Position numbers and translations under genes: made by a program
Assembly (NCBI GenBank): GCA_965153355.1
Contig: OZ231127.1
Span: forward strand, 33,852,001 to 33,916,000
Length of the DNA stretch: 64,000 nucleotides
Direction of reading: 5' to 3'
DNA from: Flaccisagitta enflata
Taxonomy: Eukaryota > Chaetognatha > Sagittoidea > Aphragmophora
The notes under the pieces: generated by a model
The model's database searches: none
What the model was told of the DNA's origin: nothing
Seen by the model: only the letters and a program-made list of their open reading frames with translations
Part shown: in pieces, positions 13,101-24,029 of the stretch
Layout of the letters: every line of letters starts with the position of its first letter
Position numbering within the stretch: the first letter of the stretch is position 1

Positions 13101-15319
13101 CTCAAGGCTGGGATTTGAGCTTTGAGGCTGGGATTTGAGCTTTGAGGCTGGGATTTGAGCTTTGGGGCTGGGATTTGAGCCTCAAGGCTCGATTTGAGCC
13201 TTGAGACAGAATTTGGGACTCAACGGGGGACGTAGAAGAAGAAGAGGAGAAGGAGGAGAAATTTCTCCTGTGATGGTCATCGGCCCCTTCGGGGCGCACC
13301 TAAAAACAGAAAAGCGAAACGTGATGAGAGGTTTCCCAGGGTGAATGAGGGTGATTGAAAGGGGGGTGAAAGGTGTTCCAAGGTGAATGAGGGTGATTGA
13401 AAGGGGGTGAGGGCGTTCCAGACTGAATGAGGGTGATTGAAAGGGGGGGGTGAGGGCTTCCCAGGGTGAATGAGGGTGATTGAAAGGGGGTTGAGGGTGT
13501 TCCAGGGTGAATGAGGGTGATTGAAAGGGGGGTGAGGGTGTTCCAGGGTGAATGAGGGTGATTGAAAGTGGAGGGGTGAGGGTGTTCCAAGCTGAATCAG
13601 GGTGATTGAAAGGGCGTGGGGTGAGGGCGTTCCAGGGTGAATGAGGGTGATTGAATGGGGGGAGAGGTCGTTCTAGGGTGAATGAGGGTGTTTTTAAGGG
13701 GCGATGAGAAGAAATCATATTATACTTTACTAGATCCTTATAACGTGGTTGATATTTGATACTGGTAATAAATATTCCATCTAACGACCGTTGGAGTGAG
13801 AGATTAAACGGTCGCGAAAGAGTTAGATGGTCAGCGGTACCCTAGCCCTGCCTATGTAGTTTGTTCCCCACCTCAACCATTTGATTTTATTGGGGGGAGG
13901 GGGGAGGAATACTCAACTTCATACACGTCACATTTGTTAAGTTGCTTTAGTGACTTTAGTGACTTCAGTGACCACTGCCCAATGCCCGATGCCTACCCAT
14001 AGGCGACTAGGGTAGCCGTGTAGGTGTGTATCCGTGCACTGTACCCGTTTATATACAGTCAAACCCCATAATTACGATTCCTAAGGGACCAAAATTTTGT
14101 TTTAGTTGTGTGCTACGCAACTCTACAACCCGCTTAGTCGGTCCGCTGGTCTGTCCATCCATCCATCCGTCCGTCACACTTTACTTTTTTGGGGTTTTTG
14201 CGGTCTTTGGCTTCACTGCTCCTGCCCAAATGATCAAGCGACCTCAAATGTGTATCCGGCCTTGTTTTGGTTATGAAGGCAATTCTAATATTACCTATAT
14301 AAGAAACAAGGCCGATACACGGCTACCCCAGTCGCGTGTAGGTGGGCAGGGGCTATATTCATGGTCACTTGATAACTTGGGCAGGAGCAGTGAGGCCAAA
14401 GACCGCAAAAAAAAAAAACAAAAAAAGTAAAGTTTGACAGATGGACGGACGGATGAACGGACCTACAGACCGACAGATAGACAAAGTGGGGTGTAGAGTC
14501 GCGTAGCACGCGATTGAAAAAAAAAAAGAAATTCTACAAACAAACTAAAATTTCATATCCAATAGTGGCGGATTTCTTTTACTCTCGGGTCCGTTAAGGC
14601 TGGATTTATTACTGCATTTTTACAATTGGTTCCAGGTGAAGTGACGGAGGACACGATTTGGGGTCGGGGTGCTTTGGATGACAAAGGGAGTTTGATGGCC
14701 ATCATGGAATCGTTGGAGTTCATCTTGGCTCGACGCCAACAACCAAAACGCGGCTTCTTCTTGTCGTTTAGTCACGACCAGGAAGTAAACGGCGACGGCG
14801 CAGTCGAAATCGTCAGGATACTCAAACGAAGGTCACCTATCAAATGACATGACACGATATGACATGACAAGAATTAGTATGATATGAAATGACATGACGT
14901 GACGTGACGTGACGTGACGTGATATTAGAGATGGTACAAACTGTATGCTTTGTTGTTGTTGTTTCTGTACTATATCATTCTTTGATATATTCTACCTTTG
15001 TCAGTCTGTGATTTTTAGTGGTGGACAGGCAATTCTATCGGAGGCTTTGTCCATTCGCCTGTCCCTCCATTGGTTGTTCAATTGGACCATCAGTCTGTTG
15101 TTCTGTAACGCACCTATTGGAAGCTGCGAAGACGAAAACTTCCGTTCCTGTCTCCCCCCTCCCCCCGTTCGTGACAATATTGTAACCCTAAGTTACTAGT
15201 TTCTCCAGGTTTTTTTTCTCGATATCTTATCAGAAATATTGGTTTTCATTCTTTCAGACAAGTGAGGCCGCTATTCGTTATCGATAGAGGAAGCAGAGTT
15301 CTCAAGGGATATCTGCCAG
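7156..15319 (+). CDS. M20 metallopeptidase, PM20D1/Cps1-like, 3' part not found
   Basis: Five exons join with matching phases: 7156-7338, 10884-11130, 12349-12459, 14636-14831 and 15258-15319 (799 nt, about 266 residues). Exon 1 encodes a signal anchor (hydrophobic span about residues 28-55). Exon 3 has the M20 metal/catalytic motif HMDVVP. Exon 4 has GALDDKG, with the bridging Asp, then HDQE. Exon 5 has the later Asp ligand in VID. Members of this family hydrolyse or form N-acyl amino acids (PM20D1) or act as vacuolar carboxypeptidase (Cps1). In M20 enzymes HDQE is normally DEE: the first Glu is the general base and the second a metal ligand. Here the general base reads Gln (CAG), so a pseudoenzyme or a sequencing error is possible. 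After exon 5 (donor gtactt, phase 1) I found no exon for the dimerisation domain or the last His ligand. Assignment to the family is secure; function is not. Confidence 0.85.
7361..7494 (+). mobile_element. CCGT-core hairpin element, copy in intron 1
   Basis: It starts AGTCGCGGACACGCAACT only 22 bp after the exon end at 7338. The local hairpin has a mismatch, but the 3' block GTCCGCGAC still pairs perfectly with the 5' GTCGCGGAC. It ends near 'cacttgtttt'. Confidence 0.65.
7495..9660. other. Intron 1 sequence, no exon recognised
   Basis: It contains short direct repeats ('gacgtgc' at about 7808-7830, 'aaatgctt' at about 8576-8632) and CCGT/CCAAC-type tetranucleotide remnants near 9170-9350 that look like decayed members of the CCGT-core family. 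A short (GA)n run lies at 9667-9692. Confidence 0.4.
10634..10806 (+). mobile_element. CCGT-core hairpin element, near-consensus copy
   Basis: The 5' hairpin AGTTGCG-GACA-CGCAACT is followed by 'ctataagaggctttgt' and (CCGT)n. Then come 'gggaaaacgcgcatttcc', 'gcccctgcccacc' and GTCCGCAACT, which is the reverse complement of the first ten bases. It ends 'ccagccttgtt'. The copy is flanked by T on the left and lies about 80 bp upstream of the exon at 10884. Confidence 0.85.
11187..12094. mobile_element. hAT-like non-autonomous element (CAGGCCTGA ends)
   Basis: The left end is CAGGCCTGATATTAGCC. The right end, read inverted, is CAGGCCTGATTTTG. The flanking octamers are cttatttg and cttgtttg, 7 of 8 identical, consistent with the 8-bp duplication made by hAT transposases. 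A CCGT-core element (11772-11916) is nested inside. There is no transposase frame. The whole unit sits in intron 2 of the peptidase gene. Confidence 0.6.
11772..11916 (+). mobile_element. CCGT-core hairpin element nested in the hAT-like element
   Basis: It has the same ends and internal blocks as the copy at 10634-10806, and differs mainly in the number of CCGT units. The shared 'tagttgcggacacgcaact' start and 'ccggccttgtt' end define its limits. Confidence 0.85.
12770..13215. repeat. ~20-bp minisatellite 'gctgggatttgagcctcaag'
   Basis: About 22 variant units of 'gctgggatttgagcctcaag'. Related units recur at 33775-33930 and 35300-35435, so the array type is dispersed and not local. Confidence 0.93.
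13318..13700. repeat. ~42-bp minisatellite
   Basis: About nine tandem units containing 'ccagggtgaatgagggtgat' followed by 'tgaaagggggtgagggcgtt'. The minus-strand frame across it is long, His/Pro-rich and repetitive because the unit is a multiple of three. I regard that frame as non-coding. Confidence 0.93.
14104..14266 (+). mobile_element. CCGT-core hairpin element
   Basis: It starts AGTTGTGTGCTACGCAACT and ends 'tgtatccggccttgtt'. The next copy, at 14305, is in inverted orientation, so the two form a large interrupted palindrome. Confidence 0.75.
14305..14515 (-). mobile_element. CCGT-core hairpin element, inverted partner
   Basis: Read on the minus strand, it runs from an AATCGCGTGCTACGCGACTC hairpin through CCGT repeats to 'gtgtatcggccttgtt'. 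It is separated from the inverted copy at 14104-14266 by only 38 bp. It ends about 120 bp upstream of the exon at 14636. Confidence 0.8.
14838..14925. repeat. 'gacatgacatgatat' / (GTGAC)n short tandem array
   Basis: A short imperfect array at the start of intron 4, ending in five GTGAC units. Confidence 0.7.
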
Positions 15320-15429
15320 GTACTTGTCAACTCTCTTTCATTCATTGTTTAGACGCTCGTTTGTACTAAATCATTGTTTTTCTATAATTCTCTCTCTTTT
15401 CCTCCTTACATCTTTTCTTCTCCTTTTTG

Positions 15430-15934
15430 CAGTCAGTGGACAAAACAAAATAGGTAGAGAGCTCACTCTGTTGGCTTTGATGTAACCTACTGTTATCAAA
15501 CAGCAGGCTATAAACAACAACTGGTAGTAAAAATTACAGCCAACTGTCATGCTACAAAGTCGGCAAAGATCCAACTTTCACTAAATAGAATAAGATCTGC
15601 AAATTCATAATCCTGGTGAAATTCTGATAAGTTTAATATGTCACAACATATATTTTTTTATGAAAATAAAACAAATTATTAATGTTTAATAAAGTTTTAA
15701 TGCAATGTTGAAAGAATATTTCTTATAAAAAGTGTTAAGTGTGACATATCAAACTTCTCAGAATTTCATCAGGAGCTATTATGTAGTCACTTCTATTCTA
15801 GGTTGGATTTTTGCAACTATAGACAACAACCGGCTGTAATTTTCCAGTTTTGTTTACAACTGTTTAATATCAATGAGGTTGGATCAAAGCCAAAAGAGTG
15901 AGCTCTCTACCTATTTTGTTTTGTCCACTGACTG
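15430..15934. mobile_element. Foldback element, 505 bp, CAGTCAGTGGAC ends
   Basis: The left end 'cagtcagtggacaaaacaaa' and its continuation 'ataggtagagagctcactct' recur exactly inverted at the right end. Similarity between the arms continues almost to the centre (for example 'gaaattctgataagttta' against 'gaaattctgagaagtttg'). The flanks are 'tttg' on both sides, a possible 4-bp target duplication. There is no reading frame. Confidence 0.88.
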
Positions 15935-16030
15935 TTTGGGCCATGATGTTTCGAATGAATTGAATGAAGTCAACAAAAAGTGGAGGAAACTGACACTGAA
16001 AATGACACTGAAAACAAATAGAATGACTTT

Positions 16031-16230
16031 TTTGCCGACTCTTTAACCCGCTTTGTCCATCAGTTTGTCTGTCTGATGGTCTGTCGGTCCATAACACTTT
16101 GCTTTTTGGGTGTTTATGGGCGATTTTTTTATTACTTTCATGTCCCTGACCAAAAGTTTGATTAGCATGTTTCATCTTTGCCCTTAAACACAAGCACGCA
16201 AGTTGGTTAGCCGTGTCTCTGGCCTTGTTC
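16031..16230 (+). mobile_element. CCGT-core hairpin element, diverged
   Basis: A recognisable middle ('aacccgctttgtcc') and end ('ggccttgtt') flank weak tetranucleotide repeats. The 5' hairpin is degraded. A still shorter fragment lies at about 16390-16510. Confidence 0.55.
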
Positions 16231-16832
16231 ATCCCTCCCCTAGTCGAATTATAATTGCAAAAAAGGCAAGCCTACTCTAGTCGAGGAATACAAAACCCAT
16301 TGAAAAAGAAGAGCATTGCGCACTCAAATGGTGATTGCCTATCAGCCTATGAATGAGAATGAAAGACCACTTTCAAACATGGTCTCACTCGCTCATGCAC
16401 GCAACTCTATTCGTATAAGTCAATTCGCCAGTCCATCGGTCGGTAATTTTTTGGGGGTGTTGCGATCGTTTTTCGCATTACAGTCCCTGCCCAACGCACG
16501 CGACTTTTAGAATTTTCCTGTCCCGATCTCTGTATTCCTGATCCAGTTAGTGACGGCTTGGGTATCAAGCTGGTCATTGTCAAGTTAATGACTTGAGAAA
16601 CAAGTACCACAGAGGTTCAAAATGACTCATGGAGAGAGAAGTAGGAGAAAATGCTTGGTTTTACACTTATCGAGAGATCTACAGAGACTGTAGTACAGAC
16701 AGACCAATGGACCACCGGACCGACGAAGACAGCCTCGATTTGAGTCGCAAATCTGCAACTTAAAAGTCATATAACCGTCCTCTTTTGTATGAGGGTAAGT
16801 TGTGTTGAAAAATTATGCTTCACATGTTTTTG

Positions 16833-16880
16833 GGCAGCGGCCCCAAAGGGGACGAAGTCCTGTAGAACACAGGGAATTTT
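16833..16880 (+). repeat. Solo inner block of the long-TIR family
   Basis: 'gggcagcggccccaaagggg', then 'acgaagtcctgtagaacaca', match the inner terminal blocks at 31110, 31787 (inverted) and 54847. No partner end is visible nearby; it abuts the reverse-transcriptase remnant. Confidence 0.7.
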
Positions 16881-17113
16881 TGTTTGTGCTGTGCTGTGCG
16901 TCCAGACCTCCGCGGAGCGCGCCGTTCGGCGCGCGGGTCACAGCGGGAACGGGAAACCGGCAAACGTGGACGACAGTCCCGGAAAACAAGATTCGGAAAG
17001 GGGGTCGCAAGATCAACAATCAGGATCGTTTTTTGGGGCAACGGAGCGGGATGGAGGTTGCCGACCCATGCTGCTCCTAAAACCAAGAACATCAGGCATC
17101 AGCCCGCTCTGGG

Positions 17114-17790
17114 TTGGCTTCTACGTTTAGCATGAGGATGGAGGATGAAAGGATGACGAAGGCAGTGGTTTTGGGCTGGATGGAAGATTTAGAAAAGTGG
17201 GAGAAGAAGCCAGGAAAGACGAGGAAGACAGTTCTTTACTGGAGAAAGCTTTTGAAGGAAGCGGGTATCGACTACACGCAGATCGGGAAATTGACAGAAG
17301 ACAGGAAAGCGTGGAAAGGATTAGTAGGAGAAAGAATGAGACACTTGAAGGACTACGAGAGAAGCAAAGGCAACAAGTGGAAGGGGCCGTGGATGACAAG
17401 GAATAAGGAAGTTGAGAAAACGTCGTCGTGGGTCTGTGAGGAGTGCAGCAAAGTGTGTCGGTCAAAGGGTGGCCTAACAATTCATAGGAAGAGGATGCAC
17501 CAGGTTTCTAAGATAAAAAAGACCTTCGACTGCAAAAAATGCGGCAAAACCTTCCCTCAGGAAGCTAATCTCCTTAACCACATGAAGTTCAACGGTGAAT
17601 GTAAGCAAGAAATGGCAAGGGCACGTAGCAAAAAGAAAGGAGTGCCCGTATTGCGGTAAGGAGATGGCGGCCACAAACATTTCTCGCCATATCAAAGAAG
17701 CCTGCCGAGGCGGTGAGCCAAGCCTCTGACGGAGGCGCACGGCTTTCAAGTCAAGTCAAGTCAAGTCAAGTCAAGTCAATTTTTGTTTGT
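17114..17790 (+). mobile_element. 3' end of a non-LTR retrotransposon (RT C-terminal tail)
   Basis: The open frame 17114-17659 encodes the C-terminal region that follows the reverse transcriptase in many animal non-LTR elements. It has the basic Trp-rich stretch (ADRKxW-like 'EDRKAWKGLV', then RMRHLKDYERSKG) and two CxxC zinc knuckles: CEEC...H(x3-4)H, then CKKC...H...C. About 17635 the frame shifts. A third knuckle (CPYCGK...H...C) with a proper stop at about 17725 continues in another frame, so the copy is broken. It ends in a (TCAAG)n tail (about 17749-17780), typical of non-LTR 3' ends. The 5' part with the RT motifs is absent: 5' truncated. Confidence 0.88.
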
Positions 17791-18420
17791 TTGTTTGTTT
17801 GTTCGTCTGTTTGTCTGTTTGTCCATCTGTTTGGTCGTCCCCCCAGGCCCTCTCAGGCCTGAATCTGCCCTCTCAGGCCTGAAATCTGCCCTCTTAAACC
17901 CAGGCCTGTTTATTATTGAGTTCCCCCCCCCCCCGGTGGGGAAGGAAACCAAAGGGGGGAAAAAGAGAAAAAAAGAAAATTTGGGGAAAAAATAACTTTT
18001 GACAGTACTAAATCATAAAACCCAATTAGTAAAACACAATTTAACACTTTTTAAACAACTCGACTGGAATCCTGAAACACGTTTTTCTCTGCGCTCCGTA
18101 AAAAAATTAAGAAAACGGCAAAAAACTTGAACTGATTTTCTCCAAATTTCACATGCATACGTAATAAATTCTGCTCTACAACATATCTCAATCTCCACGT
18201 TCAACTCTCCCATCTTCATTGTCTTTCTGCCCTAAAACTGTTTTCTCCCTCAATCAAATCTGAATCTTTTTTTTCTCGCCATTTCTTAACCAAAACAATC
18301 AAATTAAATCGAAATTCCTTTCCACGGTTGACCGGGTTTCATTCTTTCACACGAACTTTAATTTGGCACTTTGGGACAAAATCGTTTTTGCCAGCCCTTA
18401 AGAAATCAAGATAAAGAAAA
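17783..18420. other. Short repeats and unassigned sequence
   Basis: It contains (GTTT)n with GTCT variants at 17783-17835, three 'ccctctcaggcctgaatctg' units at 17846-17900 that match the array unit of the element at 31043, and otherwise unassigned AT-rich sequence. The last part may be the 5' untranslated region of the element at 18421. Confidence 0.5.
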
Positions 18421-20517
18421 TGCCTCCAAAAGGGAAAGGAAAACAAAAAATTGATGTTGAAACAACCCCAGCTGAAGAGAACAGTATTGAGAATCTGAGA
18501 AAGGAATTGTCTCAGGTGAAAAAGATTCAGGAGGTGACAAATTCTGTTTTTGCTGATATGCGTAAGGAAATTTCATCTGTTGGTGGGAAGGTGAACAACT
18601 TGATGGAATGTATCGGTGAGGAAGTTAACAGCATGGTGTCCAAGGCTGTTACCAAGGCAGTTCTTGACAATGGGGAATAGCAGCTGAAGCAACAAGAAGC
18701 ATTGGGCCTCTCACCTTTAGAAATTGCAAAGGAGCAGGTAGAAATGAACGAGGGCAAAACTTGTTGAAGCAAGAAATAAAAAGTCTAGAAGCTCAACTGG
18801 CAGCATCTAGAAATTGTTTGGAAGATCAGGATAAAAGAATCATGAATGTTGAACAGTTGTGGCAGGAAGAAAAGCAAAAGCATGATCAATCATCAAAGGA
18901 TGATTTTGAGAATTTGAAAGATCTGGTCGCAAAATTAGAGACAGGAATGGATGAATTAAGAAAAAATTCTGCCGTGTCACCACAAATCCTCTCATCTGTT
19001 CCAAATGAATTCCATCTAAGGGAACGAAAAAAGAACAACTTGATTATCTTTGGCCTAGGGGAAAGCAATGAAGCCCTTAATGAAGAAGTTGTTGATGACC
19101 TTTTCATGATCTTGGAACTGTTATCACAAGTGATGAATATCAATGCTTCAGAGTTAGCAAGTACAACAGTCAAAAGTACCGACCACTTGTCATCAAACTG
19201 CCAAATGCCATTATCAAAAGTGATATCTTAGCCAAAGCAAAAATGCTTAAAGGCAACAAAAAATGGAAAGGAGTGAGCATCACCCATGAGTTGACCAAAA
19301 TGCAGTGTGCTGAAGAGAAAACAAATGAGCTTCTTCTCCGACAAGAAGCTGTCAAAAAGAATGAATTCCTATCTCCAGAAGAAAAGCTTACAAAAATTTG
19401 AAAGTTGTTGGTGGACGTGGATCAAGAGATTTGGCTCTTCGGCCTATTTAATCACAACCAAAGTGGCCCTTATTCTGCAATAATCAACAACAATAACAGA
19501 AATGACAATGACATTTTTTTTGACAAATCAACATTTTCAACAATGAAATCATCACTGATGGAAAAGACAATGACACAACAATGGAAAAAGCCATCTTATA
19601 GTGCATGTGTAAAAAAAGCAAACAACAAAAACAACAATTACAACACCAATCTAAAGAAACATCCCTCAGTGCAGTGCCGGCAGCATGAACATTTCTACCA
19701 AACTACAAGGAATTTTTACCTTGAAACCATCAGGCAATTCAACATTAACGGCCTGTTTCTTTCAGTCATTGCCGGTATGTTTCTATCCTTCACTGTTTCT
19801 ATAGGGATGAACCAAACGCCGATGGACAAGATTCTGCTGGGGTTTGTCTGCCGCTGTCTTCTTTCTTTTACAGATGGATTCAACTGCGATTGAGCTGAGC
19901 AGAGCTGAAGACATCAGGAACAGCAACAGCCACAACAAGGACATCAAACAACAACCACAACAACAAGTGGCAACAACAACCACACTAACAACAACAATAA
20001 CAACAACAAAAACAGCAACACATCAATAATCACAGATCAATGACAGTGGCCAACGATCATGCCAATGATACACACAGCAGACAGCTATGCAAGTGACAGC
20101 TGGCGCGATTGCTGCGGCGTGACAGCCGGGCGCGAGCGCTATGTGGGACCGCTGTATGCATACCACGGCGAAACAAATATAAACAGCAACGGCTGGCAGC
20201 AGCGGCACACCAAAATGACCGATGATATTGGAACTATATCAATAATGACGATGACAATGACAACAACAGCAACAAAATAGGCGATATCAGCAACAACGAT
20301 AATGACAACAACAATGACAACATCATATTATTGGAATTGTTTTGGGACTAGTTTAGGATCTAAAAACAAACTAAAATCTATCAACTTTTGAATACGTGAA
20401 GAAATCGAACAATATCTTACGTTTAAGCCTTTTGTACTAACAGCAACCATTTGTTTGGACCCCTTAGGGGTCTGTGTTGGTTGCTATACATTATATTATA
20501 TTATATTATTATATTAT
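18421..20517 (+). mobile_element. Non-LTR element keeping a broken ORF1, no RT found
   Basis: From MPPKGKGK at 18420 an ORF1-type protein can be followed. A Lys/Glu-rich coiled-coil region is interrupted by a stop at 18678-18680. After a frame change near 18755 comes a longer coiled coil and then the RKKNNLIIFGL-type start of the RRM domain typical of CR1/L1-like ORF1 proteins. Another frame change near 19175 leads to 'RPLVIKLPNAIIKSD'-type sequence, and a third near 19400 to a GGRGSRDLALRPI-like end with a stop at 19449. Downstream are Asn/Gln-rich triplet repeats, then a 3' end with the small hairpin 'ggaccccttaggggtc' and a (TTATA)n tail. No reverse-transcriptase motifs are seen between ORF1 and the tail. 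Confidence 0.8.
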
Positions 20518-21395
20518 TACTTGGAACCTCAGGCTAGAAACCTGGCTCTCGTGGCTGGTTATTAAAGATTATTCAGACGGACAGACAGACACAGACAGAC
20601 ATATCTACACTTCTTATGCATGGCATAGACGGTTTCGACGCAAATCATACTGATTATTTGGAAAAAAGTCGAAGAGACGAAGTCCCTTCGGTCTTTTTGA
20701 GTCCTGCAGAGAAAAACGGATTTCCCTTTGTTTTATGAAGCGTTTGAGAAAGTTGATGCATTTTGGGGGTAGAATGGGACTACGCATGAAACTAATAGCT
20801 AAGAAAGTGCTATTACACTTTCTTTCAGATGAAGCCAAGCAGAATTCTGTGCATTGATAGCTTGGAGCTATGATTTTAAATCTTTTTTATATTTTTTTCG
20901 CAGTTTTTGCATTTTTCCCAAAAACAAGGGAATCAAGTTAGCTGAAAGCTCATTTGAACTTCTTGAAATGCCCCCAGGTGATGATTGTGCATCCTACAAG
21001 CACTAGTTTTCTTATTTCTAATTTGACGCTGTGAGAGGCTTTGTCAGTCAGTCCATCCATTTGTCTGTTAGTCCGTCTGTGCGTCCGACAACCAGACAAC
21101 CAGACAACCAGACAAAAAACAATCACAAGAAATTCCAAAACCTCACACTTACGACTTTTTTCCTACGGCGAGAGCCGCCTTTATTGGTATTGATAAGCCA
21201 GAAATTGCGCATGGGAATGTCAACATGCGACAATGAAACCGCTTCCATTTGTTTGACCTCTTTTTTTCCCCTTTGTTGGTAAGTGACGGGTAAGTGACGG
21301 CTTCAAGAGGTTCTTAGATCACAAAAACGATCAATTCTCACTTTCTTGTTAATGGAGTGATTTGACGAATAATTCCCGTCCAAATCAGAGTGAAA

Positions 21396-21398
<3 letters not shown>
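20518..21398. other. Non-coding, decayed CCGT-type repeats
   Basis: A short (GACA)n run lies at 20577-20600 and a decayed 'gaggctttgtcagtcagtcc' block at 21034-21090. No exon is recognised. Confidence 0.4.
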
Positions 21399-21482
<84 letters not shown>

Positions 21483-21495
21483 GAGAGAGAGAGAT
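21399..21495. repeat. (AG)n microsatellite
   Basis: A pure AG array with one TGA interruption near 21480. Confidence 0.97.
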
Positions 21496-21797
21496 TATTC
21501 GATAAGGCGACAAATGAGCAAACAGAAACACCGTCAAATTTTCAATTATTTGATTTAAGATATCGGCCCAATATCGTTTTCTCTTCTGTCTTTAGACGCA
21601 CCAGCGGATTTTGATCGGTGTACTTGTCAATCTGATGGTCCGTTCTTTGCGGTCAGCATGCTTTTTGGCCTTTTCATTCGTCTCCGTGAAATAATTATAA
21701 TCTTGAACTGAAATAACATCAAGCTGCGGTTCCTGAAAGTTTAAGCTGTGTTTTCATGGTCCACGAGCACTTCACGCAAAAACAAAGTCACATAGCA

Positions 21798-21963
<166 letters not shown>

Positions 21964-22846
21964 ACCCAAAAAAACACAAAGAAAAACGCAAAGCTAAGAC
22001 AGGAACACCCATGAGTCATGAAAGCGTGTAATTACAGATTTACAGTTACACTCTGCTATATCGGACCCAAAAATGAAGGAAATCCCAATATAATGGATAA
22101 AGAATCTTAGTCTCCTCATGTCAATTGTTTTATTTTCTATTAATGACAATATCAGAAATCTGCTTAAAACAAATTTGTTAGTCTTTTGATATTCGTTAAA
22201 GCGGGGTTCAACTGTACGAGTAAACGAACCCGTCTGGAACAAACACGGGAAAAACAATGACGCAGAAGAAAGAGAAATGACGTAGAAAAAAGAACGGGTT
22301 TGCGTTTGAAAGGTAATTAAGCCGTTGTTAGGTGTTTCTTGCGACGGATTAACTGGTTTTCCTAAAACTCCGCCCTCTTTAAATAGCTTGCCCAACCGTT
22401 GTCAATTTTTAGCGCGAAATCTTGAAAACTATGGAAACTACGAAACATGCGTGTGGCTGAGCTGAGCTGGACAGGGGCAGTTATGCAAACAAGGCAAGGA
22501 TACACGGTCAATTAGAAGGCAGCGAAAGCAATGCGGGTGAAAGGGAACGCGTGTAAACCCCACTATAACGCATCCAAGAGTAACAGAATCCACTTAAAGT
22601 GGACATAAATCTTTGATCCCTTTGAATCATTTCCTTTATTTCAAAAAAGGATGACATTCCCTTGACGTCCATTATTGTAGGCGGATATCGCATGCTTTGA
22701 ATGTTTGTCTGCTTTGAATGTTTATGTGGCTTTTCAATTATCATAATTGGCTATGTCCTGTTTTTGTATCTCTATCTCACGGAACAAAACACACGCACAC
22801 ACTCAAACACATATGCACACATACACATACACAAGCACGCACGCAC

Positions 22847-24029
22847 GCACCATCCATCCAAATTACCGCCAGGCGGTTTTTAGTATTACTCTGAATTTTC
22901 CGCTTGAATTTACTCAGGATGGACTTCCTGAACTAGGATCTAGCTTCAAAGAAATCTTTCTTGTGGCGCTTTTTGAAAAAAATCCAAAATTGATAATTTT
23001 TCATTCTATATTGCACCCAGATTCTAGAGGGTTGTTAGAAAACCTTTTTAGATAGCATATTTGAATTCCTGATGAAATTTCCTTTCGTTTGATAGGTCAC
23101 ACTATATATTTTTCAAAAGAGATCAAATTTTCAATTTTAGCCACTGTTACTTTTAGTAGCAGCCTGGTGGGACGGTGTCCAGAACACAGGGGAATCTGTC
23201 CGTCGTCTGCACGTCTCGCTCCCAGCTCAGGCTTCACTCCCTATTCTGACCCAAATTTGTTATATGCCCAAATCCAGCACAGCCCAAATCCAGCAATGGC
23301 CCAAATCAAAGATAATGCCCAAATCTGCAAATGGCCCAAACCTGCCAGAAACCCAATTCTGACCCGAGGTACATTATTTTGGCCCCTTAGACCTATATTA
23401 AGGCCTCCGATACCTAGATTTTGACCAGATTTGGGCCATTTTACCTGGATTTGAGCCATTTTGCTTTGATTTGGGCCATTTTGCTTAGATTTGGGCCATA
23501 CTGCTTGGATTTGGGCTATTTGGCAGAATTTGGGTCAGAATAGGCCTCAAAGGAGACGAAGCCCTGAGGATGGGGTGGGGGGAACGAACGGACGGACGGA
23601 TGGACGGATGGACAGATTCCCCCTGTTTTCTACAGGACTTCGTCCCCTTTGGGGCCGCTGCCCTGCTCCCCCTCATCTTAAATCACACACTACTCAAGCA
23701 GGGCACGGGTACCGCTGACCACTTACTGCCTTTGGGCTGCTATTGGAACAGTGGCTTAGAAATTAAAAATTTTATTTCTTTACAAAAACATATAGTGCGA
23801 CCTATCAAATGAAAGGAAATTTTATCAGGAATTCAGATATGCTATCTAAAAAGATCTTCTAACAACCCTAAAAATTCTGACTTCAAAATAAGAGAAAAAA
23901 CAATCAATTTTGGATTTTTTTCAAAAGCCCACAAGAAAGATTTTTTTGAAGCTTGTTCAGAGGTCCATATTGAGGTAAACACAGAAAATCAGAGTAATAC
24001 TGAAAACCACCTAGTTTGAACGGATGGTG

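Larger units (their letters stand above)
12484..13850. mobile_element. Long-terminal-inverted-repeat element carrying minisatellites
   Basis: The left end reads 'gcaaaagcgttagatggtca', then 'gcggtacccgttgcccc', then 'ggggcagcggccccgaagg'. An inverted fragment of the inner block lies at about 13272-13293 (ggtcatcggccccttcgggg). A second direct copy of the outer block lies at about 13810-13845. Inside are a ~20-bp array (12770-13215) and a ~42-bp array (13318-13700). It is a rearranged member of the family best preserved at 31043-31878. Confidence 0.6.

Noticed and set aside
13182-13718. A 178-residue Pro/His-rich minus-strand frame
   Set aside because: The 42-bp minisatellite unit is a multiple of three, so the frame stays open by arithmetic. 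No start context or homology.
16802-17135. Overlapping frames on both strands around a G/C-rich block
   Set aside because: They arise from the long-TIR inner block and the 5' edge of the retrotransposon remnant. No consistent protein.
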